A stretch of 64,000 bases of DNA from Tetracentron sinense. Its lineage: Eukaryota; Streptophyta; Magnoliopsida; Trochodendrales; Trochodendraceae. Positions 21,010-31,390 of this stretch are shown here, piece after piece. The notes below the pieces were generated by a model that saw only the letters and a list, made by a program, of their open reading frames with translations, was not told the origin of the DNA and did no database searches. The position numbers and the translations under genes are program-made. Each line of letters starts with the position of its first letter. Position 1 is the stretch's first letter. The stretch lies in NCBI GenBank assembly GCA_015143295.1, contig CM026570.1, positions 4,488,047 to 4,552,046 on the forward strand, written 5' to 3'.

Positions 21010-21175
21010 ATGGAGAATAATGTTGTTTTAGAAGAGGTTGGAGAAGAAGAGGAGATAAAGCAGCAAGAACAAGATCAAGTTTGTTTTTTTTCTCATAGGT
21101 GTTGTTGGCGTCTACAACTTCAAGAAGAATGCCTGGATTTCGCTAGGAGTGGTCCTGTCCCTAACAGGTATTTAT
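21010..21175 (+). pseudogene. Chimeric transporter fragment: exon 1 fused to a mid-gene exon
   Basis: The ATG at 21010 opens MENNVVLEEVGEEEEIKQQE, a diverged copy of the exon-1 start at 17828. After about 70 bp the sequence switches directly to GTGTTGTTGGCGTCTACAAC, the start of the TM5-TM6 exon (compare 7150). That exon then skips about 75 bp and ends GGAGTGGTCCTGTCCCTAAC followed by GTATTT. The two parts belong to distant exons of the same gene, and the second is out of frame. This is an internally deleted and rearranged copy without function. Confidence 0.8.
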
Positions 21176-21795
21176 AAGACTAGCTCTCTCTCTCTCTCTT
21201 TTTTGCTTAATTGAAGCTAGCTAAAAACAACGCAGCCCATATCTTCTGAGATGAGGAGTTGGCTGGTTACAGAGCAAGAGCTTGGTATTGGTTACGATAA
21301 CAAGAACTGCTACTCCATTGCTCTAATGACCCTTCAATTCATGAGGGAATATAGCTTCACCTCCCAAAGAACTGATGTATTCTAAAATTCATCTTTTATG
21401 GACATTTAAGGACAGGAATATCTTTCATCCAATAAAAAGAACAAAAGAATTTTCAACATGATTACTACAGTAACCCTATCGATTATACACTTTGTCACCA
21501 GAATTTCATGCTTCTTTGATGCTGTTTCTGTAAATCATCACACCAGTGGTAAAGCTTCGAAATGGAAGTACAATGCAATGGAATGAAGACTAGGGAGGAT
21601 TCCTAATGTACACAAGTGATAAATCAACTACATGTCTTTTACAGAATCTAACCTCAAATAGTCAGGTGAATTCAAAATCTTCACAACTTCCTTCGATTTT
21701 ATCCACCCACAACCCCAGTTAGTTTCAATTAAGTCTACCGGCTCTCACCTCAACTTTGTCTTAGAAAAGCCTCCAATATTTATGCTAATTCTCTT
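21176..21795. other. Unassigned stretch between transporter fragments
   Basis: The first 40 bp continues the transporter intron with a CT run. About 21221-21345 looks weakly coding but was not recognised. Near 21730 the sequence matches the intron before the next exon (compare 7626). Confidence 0.35.
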
Positions 21796-21945
21796 ATCAC
21801 TGGTGCAGAACCTAGGTGCTGGCCTGGCCGATGTTTGTGGTGGCGGCGATGGCGGCAATTATAGCTAATCAGTCCTTAATCTCGGATGCCTGATCTTCAT
21901 TGTCCAACAGTCTCTTGCAATATTGGGGTGTTTCCTGCTAGTAGA
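21796..21945 (+). pseudogene. Transporter exon fragment (TM7-8 region)
   Basis: After TCACTGGTGCAG the sequence matches exon c of the 6.9-kb copy: WPMFVVAAMAAIIA-type coding and CAGTCCTTAATCTCGGATGC. A TGA falls in the GCCTGATCTTC stretch, and small indels near 21915 and 21830 break the frame. Homology ends at about 21945 (GTTTCCTGCTAG). Confidence 0.75.
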
Positions 21946-22019
21946 TCTCCATTATGGTAGAGACTACACCATTAATTTATAAATTGTTTACTGTCCAATT
22001 TCTACGCCCATAGCCCATT

Positions 22020-22440
22020 GTTGGATCATGGCTTGTACTCAGTAGAGCTCATAAGTCATGCCCACCTTCAATAGATGCTTGCACGGAATACTTAGCAAAT
22101 CATTGTTTCTTGTCACATTTGTGCAACCATTTGTAAGCATAGTCTATCAATATTTTCTAACCCAAACCATACCATACCTTTAGAAGCATAGTCTATCAAT
22201 ATTTTCTAACCAAAACCGTACCCTTAGAAGCAGTCACCTCGTTCTCGCCAAATTGATAAATTACCTCACCATTTCTTTATACATGATCTACCAATTATTA
22301 CTCTCTCTCCACCTCTTCTTCATTCATCCTATGCACATCGTTACCATCCGAAGCACTTGCCATAACCACTTCAACTTGTTATAAACTCCTTCAACCTCTT
22401 CACCACCATCACCTCAAATGATTAATCCCGCTCCTCTTAA
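22020..22440 (-). pseudogene. Inverted transporter C-terminal fragment
   Basis: The reverse complement matches the 3' end of exon d at 8610-8990. From 22440 downwards it reads TTTGAGGTGATGGTGGTGAA, GAAGTTGAAGGAG, MASASDG-type coding, the DHVYKE-type motif, and at 22050 the end of the gene (GGGCATGACTTATGAGCTC). It continues into 3' flank without the MITE present at 8992. A 60-bp block (AGCATAGTCTATCAATATTTTC) is tandemly duplicated at about 22139-22220. The opposite strand shows that the gene was rearranged, not merely deleted. Confidence 0.8.
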
Positions 22441-23456
22441 GAGTCCTCATAAAAGAAATCTACTTTTTTTTTTTGGTTAAAAAAGAAATCTACTTATTAT
22501 CTCTTTCTCTTGAGTCCGTTAAGCGTGTGACAGGGCAACACATATCCTATGTGCCCCTGATAATTGTAAGATAGGGCATGTTAATAAAAACACAAGTGTT
22601 TTTTAACCAAAAAAAAAAAAAAGGTTTTGAATGTGTGCTTTTATCAATATACCTATAATTCAATTTATTTTGTGACACTCAAATCAATGGGGCACACAGG
22701 ATATGTGTGCACGAAAATAAATGGAGGCAAATAGGATCTGTGTGCCATGTTGCACACGGCAAATCATGTTCTCTCTCACTCTCATATATTCTGCATGACC
22801 TTTTTTTGTTGGAATTTATATAGCAACTCTAAAAATATCTACTCAGTGGCCTAAATCCTAATTGGCTTTTACTAACTATATTTTCTTTAATATCAACACA
22901 ATTTCATCTTTACTATTATAATGCGAGAGGCATAAGTAGATGCTTTTTCCGAAATTCCCAAATTATCCTTATGTAAAAACAAAATGTTTTACTTTAATTC
23001 CCAAACTACCCTTACCTTTTATTTAATGTTTTACTTTAATTCCTAAACTACCCCTTGCCATCTATCTATTTAGAATCACAGCCAATTGCGATTGACCTCG
23101 AGGAGAGTTCAATCACACCCGTGGGTTAACACGTGCCCCTTTTAATTCATATTAACTGTGGTTAACTCTTTCTCCTCGCTCTCACGTGCATTGCACGTGC
23201 CACTAGCTAGTTCAATCGGGTGTTGTTAACTCCTTCCCCTCGCTCTCACGTGCATCGCAGTGCCACCCGCTAGTTTGTTTATAATAGGATACTGTATGTA
23301 TTTTTTAAGATAATCTTTTTAACCCTCTTATATTAGTTTAATTAGTTTTTTTTTATACTTAGGCTACAATTTAAGAAAACTATAATTAATTTTCTTTGGG
23401 AGGAAATTGACAACCTTTATTAGGTTTTTAATATTTTTCTTTCGACATTTCTGTGC
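22441..23456. other. AT-rich stretch with repeat remnants
   Basis: Imperfect direct repeats occur around CTTTAATTCC-AAACTACCC (22990, 23035) and CTCGCTCTCACGTGCAT (23174, 23240). A fragment of the GTTAACACGTGCCCC MITE family lies at 23080-23165. No gene was recognised. Confidence 0.4.
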
Positions 23457-23464
23457 ATCATGCT

Positions 23465-24174
23465 TAGGGGTGGCAATTGGGTTGGGTTGGCCCGAAGTTT
23501 GGGTGGGTTGAGCCTTCCTTATTTTGGGCTGGGCTGAGTTTGGACAAGAATATATGCCTGAAGTAAATATTGGGCCGAGCTTGGGCTGCCCTTAGCTCAG
23601 CCTGACCGGAACTAAATATATAATATACTTTTAGTATATATATATAGAGAAGGCTCACGAGCTACATGGAGAAACTATTTTTGTGTTTGATATCTAAGAA
23701 TGTTACTTGTAGTATTTTTTTAAAAAATATATATTTTTAGCCTTGTTTATCAAGGGTTTGAATCTAGTTTTTTTGCTATTGCAGGAACACTTCCCAAAAT
23801 TAATTATTAGTTAAAAGAATTAGCTACCAAGAACAGTGATTGCCTAATTTAGTAAACTCTAAATTTGTTTACTAATTAAGTTCTTGTTAATTGTATGAAA
23901 ATGTTTAAGGGAAAATTAACAAGTAACTAAGGGAGAACTCACCTGAAATCAACCACAAGCTACTTAATTTGGGCCAGCTCGAATTGAACCCGAACTCGGC
24001 CCACATTGCTTACTTTGGGCCAGCTCAAACTCAGCCCGAAGCTCGATACTATTTATGAGCCGAGCTTGGGTTGGGATATTGCTCGGACTGAGATTGGTCT
24101 GGGATGCTGCTCGGGCTGAGATTGGGCTAGGCTGAGCTTGGGCTAACCCCAGCCCGGCCCGATTGCCACCCCTA
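23465..24174. mobile_element. hAT-like MITE, 8-bp TSD
   Basis: Direct repeats ATCATGCT (23457-23464 and 24175-24182) flank inverted ends TAGGGGTGGCAATTGGG and CCCGATTGCCACCCCTA. The subterminal parts are rich in GGGCTGAG/CTCAGCC and GAGCTTGGG/CCCGAAGCTC. An 8-bp duplication plus TAGGGGTG ends fits hAT. No transposase is present in the 710 bp. Confidence 0.88.
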
Positions 24175-24208
24175 ATCATGCTTCTTACTAGTAATATGTA
24201 ATATATTA

Positions 24209-24321
24209 GGATAAACCTTCGGAGACCCCCTTAGGGTCGAGACCACCGAGACCATGCTTTTAGAGCATGAGATTTCAGGTGGGGTGGTCTCGGCCCTAAT
24301 GGGGTCTTAGTAGCAAAGTCC
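24209..24321. mobile_element. GGACTTTGC-family MITE, 113 bp, 9-bp TSD
   Basis: AATATATTA on both sides (24200-24208 and 24322-24330), with ends GGATAAACC and GCAAAGTCC. The interior folds back (GGGTCGAGACCACCGAG against GGTGGTCTCGGCCC). It lies 14 bp from the next MITE. Confidence 0.85.
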
Positions 24322-24335
24322 AATATATTATAGAT

Positions 24336-24695
24336 GACTCGTAATCTTCTCAAGTTGTAACCAGTTTTTGGCAAAACCGGTTACACCCGGTGGTCATCAC
24401 GTGTCCCTTTTTACACTCTTTAACTATGGTTAAGATTCACATACCCCTAAGGTTCTCCACCTATCTTTGGATTTTAGAAAAAAATATTAAAAAAAATTAA
24501 CCCTAGGAATTGGTAAATTTTAACCACAGTTAACAAAATTTTATATTATTAAAAAAAAAAAACCAAGGATAGGGGGTGAACCCTAGGGGTGACTGAATCT
24601 TAACCACGGTTAAGATGTATCAAAAGGGATATGTGGCCACCTCAGGAGTGTAACAGATTTTGGCAAAACCGGTTACAACCGGAGAAGAATACGTC
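24336..24695. mobile_element. GACTCGT-family Mutator-like MITE
   Basis: The left end GACTCGTAATCTTCTC pairs with the right end GAGAAGAATACGTC. Both are followed inward by GGTTACA and TGTAACC motifs and AACTATGGTTAAGATTCAC/TGAATCTTAACCACGGTTAAG. TTATAGAT occurs on both sides but is offset by 3 bp on the right. Its complete relative with a clean 9-bp duplication is at 47253. Confidence 0.78.
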
Positions 24696-24705
24696 CCCTT
24701 ATAGA

Positions 24706-24727
24706 TATATATATATATATATATATA
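24706..24727. repeat. (AT)n microsatellite
   Basis: A short AT run next to the right end of the MITE. Confidence 0.85.
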
Positions 24728-24829
24728 GTCTTAAAGGCTTTTTCTTATATAAAAAAAAGGTTTAATATAGTTTGTGACTGCACACTGTTTCTCTGATGAT
24801 CTGGACCGTACGATCCCTTAACGCTGGGA

Positions 24830-25094
24830 ACTCGCCGATCACAGGTACACTGTCATCAGTACTAGATGGCAAGAAGCAGGCCTACTTGGCCTTCACATGA
24901 GTAAAGAGCTGTGGGTGGACTTGGGCGCGCGGTGGCCTTCGTCTTCTTAGCTATTGGCAGCTCCACTGGCACTGGGGTACTGCAGTTTGGTGTGAGGGAG
25001 AAGCTGAGGCCTGTAGCCATAGGCTTGGGGACCATGCAGTTCGAGAGCAAGGGAGCGGCTGAGGTTAAAACTGGCGCGGGCGAGATTGGAGAGG
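24830..25094. other. GC-rich island of unknown origin
   Basis: About 265 bp is much more GC-rich than its surroundings. It has long open frames on both strands (plus: GRAVAFVFLAIGSSTGTGVL; minus: SPISPAPVLTSAAPLLSNCM). I recognise neither. The segment ends exactly where the inverted transporter fragment begins (CTTATAAGCATAGTC). It may be a captured exon of another gene. Confidence 0.4.
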
Positions 25095-25792
25095 TACTAC
25101 TTATAAGCATAGTCTATCAATATTTTCTTCCCAAAACTAGACCCCTTTGAAGCATTCGTTGTCCTCCAATAGATAAATTACACAACCATTTTTGTACTCA
25201 TGATCTACCAAAATATTTACCTCTCTCTCAACCTCTTCATCATTCATCCTCGGCACTTCATTACCATCCGATGCACTTGCCATGGTTCTCCTACTCTCCG
25301 ACCAGGCCAACTTGATCAGTAAATCATCTCTAGCAATGGGGTGTTTGCGGAGAGTGAAAGTCATGCACACATCCGCCAAGTATGAGTGACAGGTCTACAT
25401 ACCTGAAATCAACAATGATGTTGGCGTGTGTGGGCGTCATACCCAGCTTCAAAAACACATTGACAATTGGAAATGGTTATGGTATGGTGTCTACAGAATC
25501 CATAACATGCTTTATTCTCAAATAGGACTTGCTTGAATTTAAGCAATTTTCAGCAAAACTCAATTTGTTTCCCAATTTATCTTTTCGTTCAGGGATGATG
25601 GTGGTATATACATATATATTCACTCTCATCAATGTTTATCTTCCTCATGATGATCATGATATGGAAGACAAATATCTTAATCAACATCATCTATGTCTTA
25701 ACAGTCTCTGTCATTGAGTTACTTTACATGAGCTCAGTCCTCTACAAGTTTGTTGATGGTGGGTACATTCTCTTAACCTTGGCCGTGTATAC
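25095..25792. pseudogene. Palindrome arm 1: transporter C-terminus (minus) fused to exons c-d (plus)
   Basis: 25095-25325 is the transporter C-terminal region in minus orientation (SESRRTMASASDGNEVPRMN, VDHEYKNGCVIYLLEDNE). At about 25325 it joins directly to plus-strand exon c (AATGGGGTGTTTGCGGAGAG), which has a stop where YEGQVY should be (TATGAGTGACAGG) and a short deletion after EIN. Intron c and the start of exon d follow, with MMVVYTYIFTLINV, then SSVLYKFVDGGY in another frame. Homology ends near 25790. The join between a minus-strand 3' end and a plus-strand middle exon recurs in mirror image in arm 2. Confidence 0.82.
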
Positions 25793-26602
25793 ATGATACC
25801 CATGAGGACACGAACAAGGCTAAGGAAATGTATTCATGTCATTAACAAATTTGTAGAGAACTGCGCTTATGTAAAATAACCCAATGAGAGAGAGACTGTT
25901 AAGACATAGATGATGATAATTAAGAAGTTTGTCTTTCATATCATGTTCATCACGAGAGCTAAAAACATTGATGTGAGTGAATATACAAATATATACCACC
26001 ATGTTTCCTGGACGAAAAAATAAACAACGAAAAAAAACTGAGATTTGCTAAAAATAGCTAAAATTCAAGAAAGTCCATTTGGACAAGAAAGTGTTATTGA
26101 ATATGGAGACACTATACCATAGGCATTGTCAATCGTCAATGTATTTTTGAAGCTGCGAGTGATGCTCACACATGCCAACATTAGTAGGTGATTGATCTCC
26201 AGTATGTAGACTTGTCCCTCGTATTTGACGAATGTGTGCACAAATTTCACTCACTGGAAACACTCCATTGCATGAGATGATTTGTTCAAGTTGGAATGGA
26301 CAGAGATTTGGAGATTCATGACAAGTGCATGAATGGTAACAAAGTGTCGAGGATGAATGAAGAAGAAATGGAGAGAGGTACAATTGGTGGATCGTCATGA
26401 GTACATAAATGGTGGTGTAAATTTTCTAGTTGGCGAGAACAATGCGACTGCTTCTAAGTGGTCTAGTTTGGGGAAGAACATGTTGATAGACTATGCTGAC
26501 AACATGGTTACAGAACTGTGCTTAGAAACAGGATGAATTGCTAACTATTCCGCACAAGCGTATGTTGAAGGTGGGCGTACTTATGAACTTTAATGAGTAC
26601 TA
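25793..26602. pseudogene. Palindrome arm 2: exons d-c (minus) fused to transporter C-terminus (plus)
   Basis: From 25793 the minus strand encodes exon d start (YKFVND, SAVLYKF, MVVYICIFTHINV), intron c, then exon c (26065-26270: [32 protein letters not shown]). At about 26272 it joins plus-strand C-terminal sequence (GATGATTTGTTCAAGTTGGA), which runs to the gene's end near 26598 (GTGGGCGTACTTATGAACTT, then TAATGAG). The C-terminal piece has several frameshifts and a TGA. The structure mirrors arm 1, so the two arms form a palindrome of about 1.4 kb centred near 25795, with clearly diverged arms. The 3' flank lacks the MITE found at 8992. Confidence 0.82.
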
Positions 26603-27134
26603 GCCATGATCCACCAATGGTCTATGGTCTGAGCTTATAGTGGTAGAAACTGGACAGGAAATGGTATAATGGTGTACTCTTCTACTTTCTATTAGTGAAA
26701 TATTGCGTTAGGAAAATAATATTGTAATTATCTATCAGATATACTGTATAACTTAGATAATCTAATTGAATTAGTATTAGTTTGTATTAAATTGATTGTG
26801 TTGAGGATTAGATTGTATTGGATAACTCTACTTATCAGTGCATATCCTTCTCTATTTAAACCCTACTTAGAGTAATGTAATTCAGCCTAGTGATTCAACA
26901 GAAATCAGTTTTCGCACACCATCCTTTCATGGAAAGAAATGACCAAATATGATATAGCTTTAATTTTTTTTTTCTTGATACTTGGCTTTATATAAATAAA
27001 TACACTTTCTCTCTACATAGAGTAAACCAGGCATTCAAGAAGTTCTTTCACTCAAAAAAGAGTTTAATTAATCTATCTTGGCTAAACAAGTGAAAGAACC
27101 AGCCTTTAAGTTCTTTATACGATAATGTCAGTAG
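26603..27134. other. Duplicated 3' flank of the transporter
   Basis: GCCATGATCCACCAA and AATTCAGCCTAGTGATTCA match 9285-9500, so this is paralogous flank. No gene. Confidence 0.5.
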
Positions 27135-27337
27135 GCTAATCAAATCCCCAATTGAGTAAACAACAATTAATCATAAGAAAAGGTTATTTATAACTAACAA
27201 CATCAAAGCTAATCAAGTCCCCAATTGAGTAAACAACAATTAATCATAAGAAAAGGTTATTTATAACTAACAACATCAAAGCTAATCAAGTCCCCAATTG
27301 AGTAAACAACATTTAATCATAAGAACAGGTTATTTAT
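27135..27337 (+). repeat. 73-bp tandem repeat, 2.8 copies
   Basis: Units start at 27135, 27208 and 27281 with GCTAATCAAGTCCCCAATTG and include AACAACAATTAATCATAAG. The first two copies are almost identical and the third is partial. A TTTATACGATAATGT motif stands on each side of the array (about 27115 and 27334), so the array may have grown inside that sequence. Confidence 0.88.
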
Positions 27338-27487
27338 ACGATAATGTTGCATGTGTAGTAAAGTGATTAAGCCCATGCTATAGTCTTTAAAGTCTAAGCC
27401 TACATATCAAAGAGATCATGGATAAAACTCTCTATCCAGACACTGGTAGACTTTTGCTTTGGCTTAGAACTAGGGAAGGGTTCTTAA

Positions 27488-27604
27488 GGGCCCATTTGGC
27501 ATCACTCCCAAGGAACAATTCTCTATCCCCTGGGAATAAAAACTCAAGAGTTTCTATTCGGAGGGAAAAGAGAATTGTTCTTGGGAGTGATGCCAAATAG
27601 GCCC
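27488..27604. mobile_element. Short fold-back MITE (117 bp)
   Basis: GGGCCCATTTGGCATCACTC is mirrored by GAGTGATGCCAAATAGGCCC, and AAGGAACAATTCTCT by AGAGAATTGTTCTTG. The two arms nearly meet, so it could form one long hairpin. No target duplication was clear. Confidence 0.75.
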
Positions 27605-29000
27605 GCAACAATGGAAGCGGTTGAAGAAAGGGAAACCAGCTGATCAGAGGACGGAACTTGGAGAAAAGATTCAGGTATGTAGTTACAAGATTCAATGACA
27701 TTAGCTCCATCTTGTTGGCAATATGTTTAGCTTTTCATGGATGAACAAAGCATACCTAGCTGCGTTGTACTTTGTTATTCTCATAGTTAAAAGAAGAAGA
27801 TATGAAATGTATTGTGCTTGAAGTGCAACTTGCAAATATCATCATCAAGGAGCTAAATTTTGGTTTGGAATAACCACTAGCTAGGAAGTCTGGTGAAGAT
27901 CTTCAACCTATAGGTTGCATCTGTGTTTTGTTATAGCAGCATTTCATGCAACATATATAAGAAAGAAAACATCTAAGTATAGGTGGCTAAAGGAAGCCTT
28001 TTTAGTAATTAACTAAATGTGTTCATGTAGTATGTTTCTAAATCAGGCATCTGAGATGCTTTGTGGCCAGTTACTCACTGGAACACAGAGGATGTTTGAC
28101 GATATTAACTGCATTTATGCACAGTATATGTGGCTATGCATAGTTAACACAGTGCCAATAGGATGGCCGGCAAAAATGTTAAGCATAGCAAGAGAATGTG
28201 CCGCATATCACCTTTCAGCACTTGTCCTAGAGTACATTGTGACGTGACACGTTGCACCATGCCGAGTTGCAAGAAGTCACATGGGGAACTAGTGAGCCAC
28301 ATGTGATCGGAGGCGGCATACACTGTGATTTTTCCGGCGACTAATAGCTATACAAGCCTTAGCAGATTTCAAAGTGACACTTGCCGACAAGTCGTGCAAT
28401 GACAAGGAGCTATGGGCATCTATACCAATTTTCCATGGAGAGGAGTACTTCCCTTTTACATCATTTAGGTATTTCTTCATCAAAAAATATTCTTCCAATT
28501 ACGAAGAAGACCATCACAGAGCCACTTAAGTATGGTTGGTCCGATGATTCCTAGGTTATAATCTTGTCTCCCATCCTGTCTCTTTTTTTTGTATCATCCT
28601 CTCATCGATGATCCCATGCATCTCTCTCTCTCTCTTACATAATTTATATTTTGTTAAACTCTGATCAGACAATGATAATGAAAGACCTTAGAATATTTTC
28701 ACTGTAGCTTCTTTCCAACCCATTAAATGAAGTGTTCGTAATGAAGATCAAAAGAAGTATAAAAAGGAAATTTTGGGCCTTTATTTTGAGATTTTTCCCA
28801 CCTATCCTTCGTTTTAAAACAAAATATCAAAAAAAATTTCGAACCGTTTAAAATTCACTAACTCGTAAAAATTATTTAAATACTTTTTTCTAAAAACAAA
28901 GGATAAGTAGGTGAACCTGAGATTGGTTTAATTTTAACCATAGTTAAGGGGTGTCAATAGGGACATGTGGTAACCTCAAGGGCATAAGGGGACTCCATTA
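27605..29000. other. Gene-free stretch with MITE remnant
   Basis: No conserved coding sequence was found. About 28800-28985 is a fragment of the GACTCGT-family MITE (ACAAAGGATAAGTAGGTGAAC, TTTAACCATAGTTAAGGGGTG). A (CT)n run lies at 28621-28636. Confidence 0.45.
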
Positions 29001-29123
29001 GGGGCCCACTATATATATGACAAAAAAAAATTGGGGGGGCCACTATATTATATAGGACAAAAAAATTGGGGGCCAAGTATACTAAAAAAAAAATTAATTG
29101 AGGGGTCACTATTCATACTACAT

Positions 29124-29416
29124 GGCCTCGGATTGTCTCTGGCGAAGCCAGAAAACCATCTAGGGGTTCCATACATTGTGCGACAGTTGGCAAAAAAAAT
29201 GTGGAGAAGTCATTCCATTTTCTCCCCATAATTTTGACTTCTCCCTATATGATATCTCTCCCCCTTATTCTCATACACTTATCGCCACATGTCTTAATAT
29301 GTGTATAGAAGCCAAAATCATGGGCCCCATGATTTTGACTTCTCCACCACTTGTCACTTAATCTATGGAATCCCGAGACAAGCCCTTTATGGCTTCGCCG
29401 GAGACAATCCAAGGCC
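29124..29416. mobile_element. Mutator-like MITE (GGCCTCGGATTG family)
   Basis: GGCCTCGGATTGTCTCTGGC at the left is mirrored by GGAGACAATCCAAGGCC at the right. Inside, GTGGAGAAGTCATTCC and TTGACTTCTCCACC are further paired blocks. It is the same family as 8992. No clean target duplication was found. Confidence 0.78.
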
Positions 29417-30222
29417 ATAATGCAGACTTACAAAAAAATTTGAGAGGCTCTCTCTCTCCCTCCTTTGTCTGTATTCACTACAAGGAACTCTAACAAACTT
29501 TCAATAAGCTCGACATTTGAGCCATCCTCACTTGTGGGAACATGACCCAATCCATTTGAATATAGTAAATGTCTAACATGCCCGAGATTTGATGGGGGAT
29601 TTTTTCAAGACAAATCATGTATTTTCGAGCCACTAAACCAAATGGTCCCAGGCTCTGGGGATGAAGAAACTGTGACCGTATGTATGGTCGCTACAATGCA
29701 TGTCTGAGCATGCATGCCACTAGGCCTAAATTGAATGCCTAAATGGAGACCTAGAGTTGAGTGCACTTGTAGTTCTTGTCACATCTCTTAAATGCCTAAA
29801 TGGAGACAGAGAAAGAAATGGTCATGGAGAGGGAGAGGGAGAGGGAGAGGGAGAGGGTTTTGAATCAAACTAGAGTAAGTACTTCACAAGAGCTTGAAAC
29901 CCGGTTTGTCGGGAAATAGGTGGAAATATATAAAAGAAAATTAGAAGAACGCAACTAAGAGTTATACTAGGGAAGCCAAAATTTTCTTCCTTTTTTTTTA
30001 TCTGCTTTCACCTATTTTCTAGACAGCCAAACAGGAGAAGAGGGGTAAGGGGAAGTACATATAAGAACTATAATCATTACCTGGACTATCTCACAAAAAA
30101 TTTACCATTAAGACTAGTTTACAATAAACCATAAAATTGACTAGATCGAACTCCATTGAAGTGATTTGTAGGATTCCTAGAGAAAAGGATCAGCAAATAT
30201 AATCATATATATATATATATAT
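29417..30222. repeat. Intergenic with (GGGAGA)n and (AT)n
   Basis: GGGAGA units lie at about 29831-29858 and an AT run at 30204-30227. A CACTACAAGGAACTC at 29476 resembles a CACTA terminus but has no support. TATTTTCTAGACAGCCAAACA near 30012 is one end of the TTTGGTTGCCGAG MITE family. Confidence 0.5.
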
Positions 30223-30230
30223 ATATAAAT

Positions 30231-30402
30231 GGATAAAGTTTTTTAGACCCTCTTAGGGCCGAGACCACCAAGACCATGCTCTAAGAGCACGGGATTTTAG
30301 GTGGGGACCTACATATGAAATGGGCTCCACCTAAAATCCGGTGCTCTTAAAGCACGGTCTCAGTGGTCTCAGACCCTCAGAAGGGTCTCAGTAGCAAAGT
30401 CC
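30231..30402. mobile_element. GGACTTTGC-family MITE, 172 bp
   Basis: The ends GGATAAAG and GCAAAGTCC enclose paired blocks GGGCCGAGACCACCAAG / GTGGTCTCAGACC, CATGCTCTAAGAGCACGG / CGGTGCTCTTAAAGCACGG, and TTTTAGGTGGGG / CCACCTAAAA. The flanking 9-mers TATATAAAT and CACATAAAT agree at seven positions. Confidence 0.8.
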
Positions 30403-30618
30403 CACATAAATATACCTAGTCAGTCCTCAATCTCCCAAGTTTTTTCTTTGAAAAATGGTGTCCAGTTCCATGCTTATGCAAATCTCCTTTGATTTTTGGT
30501 GAATAAATATGATAGCTATACTTGGATAGAATATGGTTAATATTAGATCAAGCTAGCAAAGAGACCCTTGATCATCTCCAAACTCTTAATTTTGATCAAG
30601 ATCATGATCAAAAGCAAT

Positions 30619-31374
30619 GTTGTTAAATCGTAAAATCGTTTTAGGATTGATTCGATTTAAATCGGGATTCAAATCGTAAATCATAAGATTCAATCCATTT
30701 TTAAAAAAATTGTTTAAAAAATTAATACAAAAAATTACTTAATAAATCAGCAAAATAGAATAATCTATTATTCAAAAGATTTCATTCATATTTATTGATA
30801 AAAGAAAGTAATGAATATTTCATTGCATACACTATAAAAAATGCTAATGATCTCTATAAAATGAAAAAAAAAAAATCAATATCATTAAAGATAAATCAAC
30901 ACAAATAAACTCATATAATCATGTTGTATGAGATCAAGTATCAAAAGACTTGTATAATTAAAAAGACTAATAAAATAAACTATCAAGTTTTCCCAAAATC
31001 CAACTTCATCATCTTTTTTTTTTTTTTTTTTTTTTTCTCGTTTCACAGCAACAGAGAGACAACCTAAATATGAGTTTTGGTATATCCATAATAGAGGTTT
31101 TCCTATTTTTTCTCTTTTCTTAAAAATCATAAAGTACCTTTAGAAAATCAAAAGAATAAAAAATATTTTTTTAAGTATTGGTTCGTAAAAGGGGTTTTGT
31201 GCTTGAATTGTATAAATCGCATGAATCGTACGATTTGAATCACAAATCGTAATATGAATCGCAAATCAAATGAGATCTACCTAATTAAAATTTTCACCTC
31301 CGATTTAAATCGTTTTGCTTGATATTCGAATCAAATCGTAGAATTTGAATCGTAAATCGTAAGGATTTAACAAC
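30619..31374. mobile_element. TIR element flanked by a perfect 16-bp direct repeat
   Basis: The element begins GTTGTTAAATCGTAAAATCG and ends CGTAAATCGTAAGGATTTAACAAC read in two parts (CGTAAATCGTAAGG, ATTTAACAAC), so its termini are inverted repeats. Immediately outside both ends stands the 16-bp sequence CATGATCAAAAGCAAT (30603-30618 and 31375-31390). The interior is rich in GATTTAAATCG and AATCGTA motifs in both orientations near the ends. The centre is AT-rich, with a T run at 31013-31036. No protein is encoded. The superfamily cannot be assigned: known TIR transposons make duplications of at most about 11 bp. Confidence 0.75.
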
Positions 31375-31390
31375 CATGATCAAAAGCAAT

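Noticed and set aside
27135-27337. CRISPR-like direct repeats
   Set aside because: Units are head to tail with no unique spacers, and the DNA is eukaryotic. It is an ordinary tandem repeat.
29476-29490. CACTACAAGGAACTC as the missing left end of the CACTA element
   Set aside because: It is nearly 30 kb from the right end, lacks CGACGGC subterminal repeats and has no matching 3-bp flank.
30885-31130. Lys-rich small protein on the minus strand
   Set aside because: The Lys run is the T tract inside the TIR element, and there is no homology.
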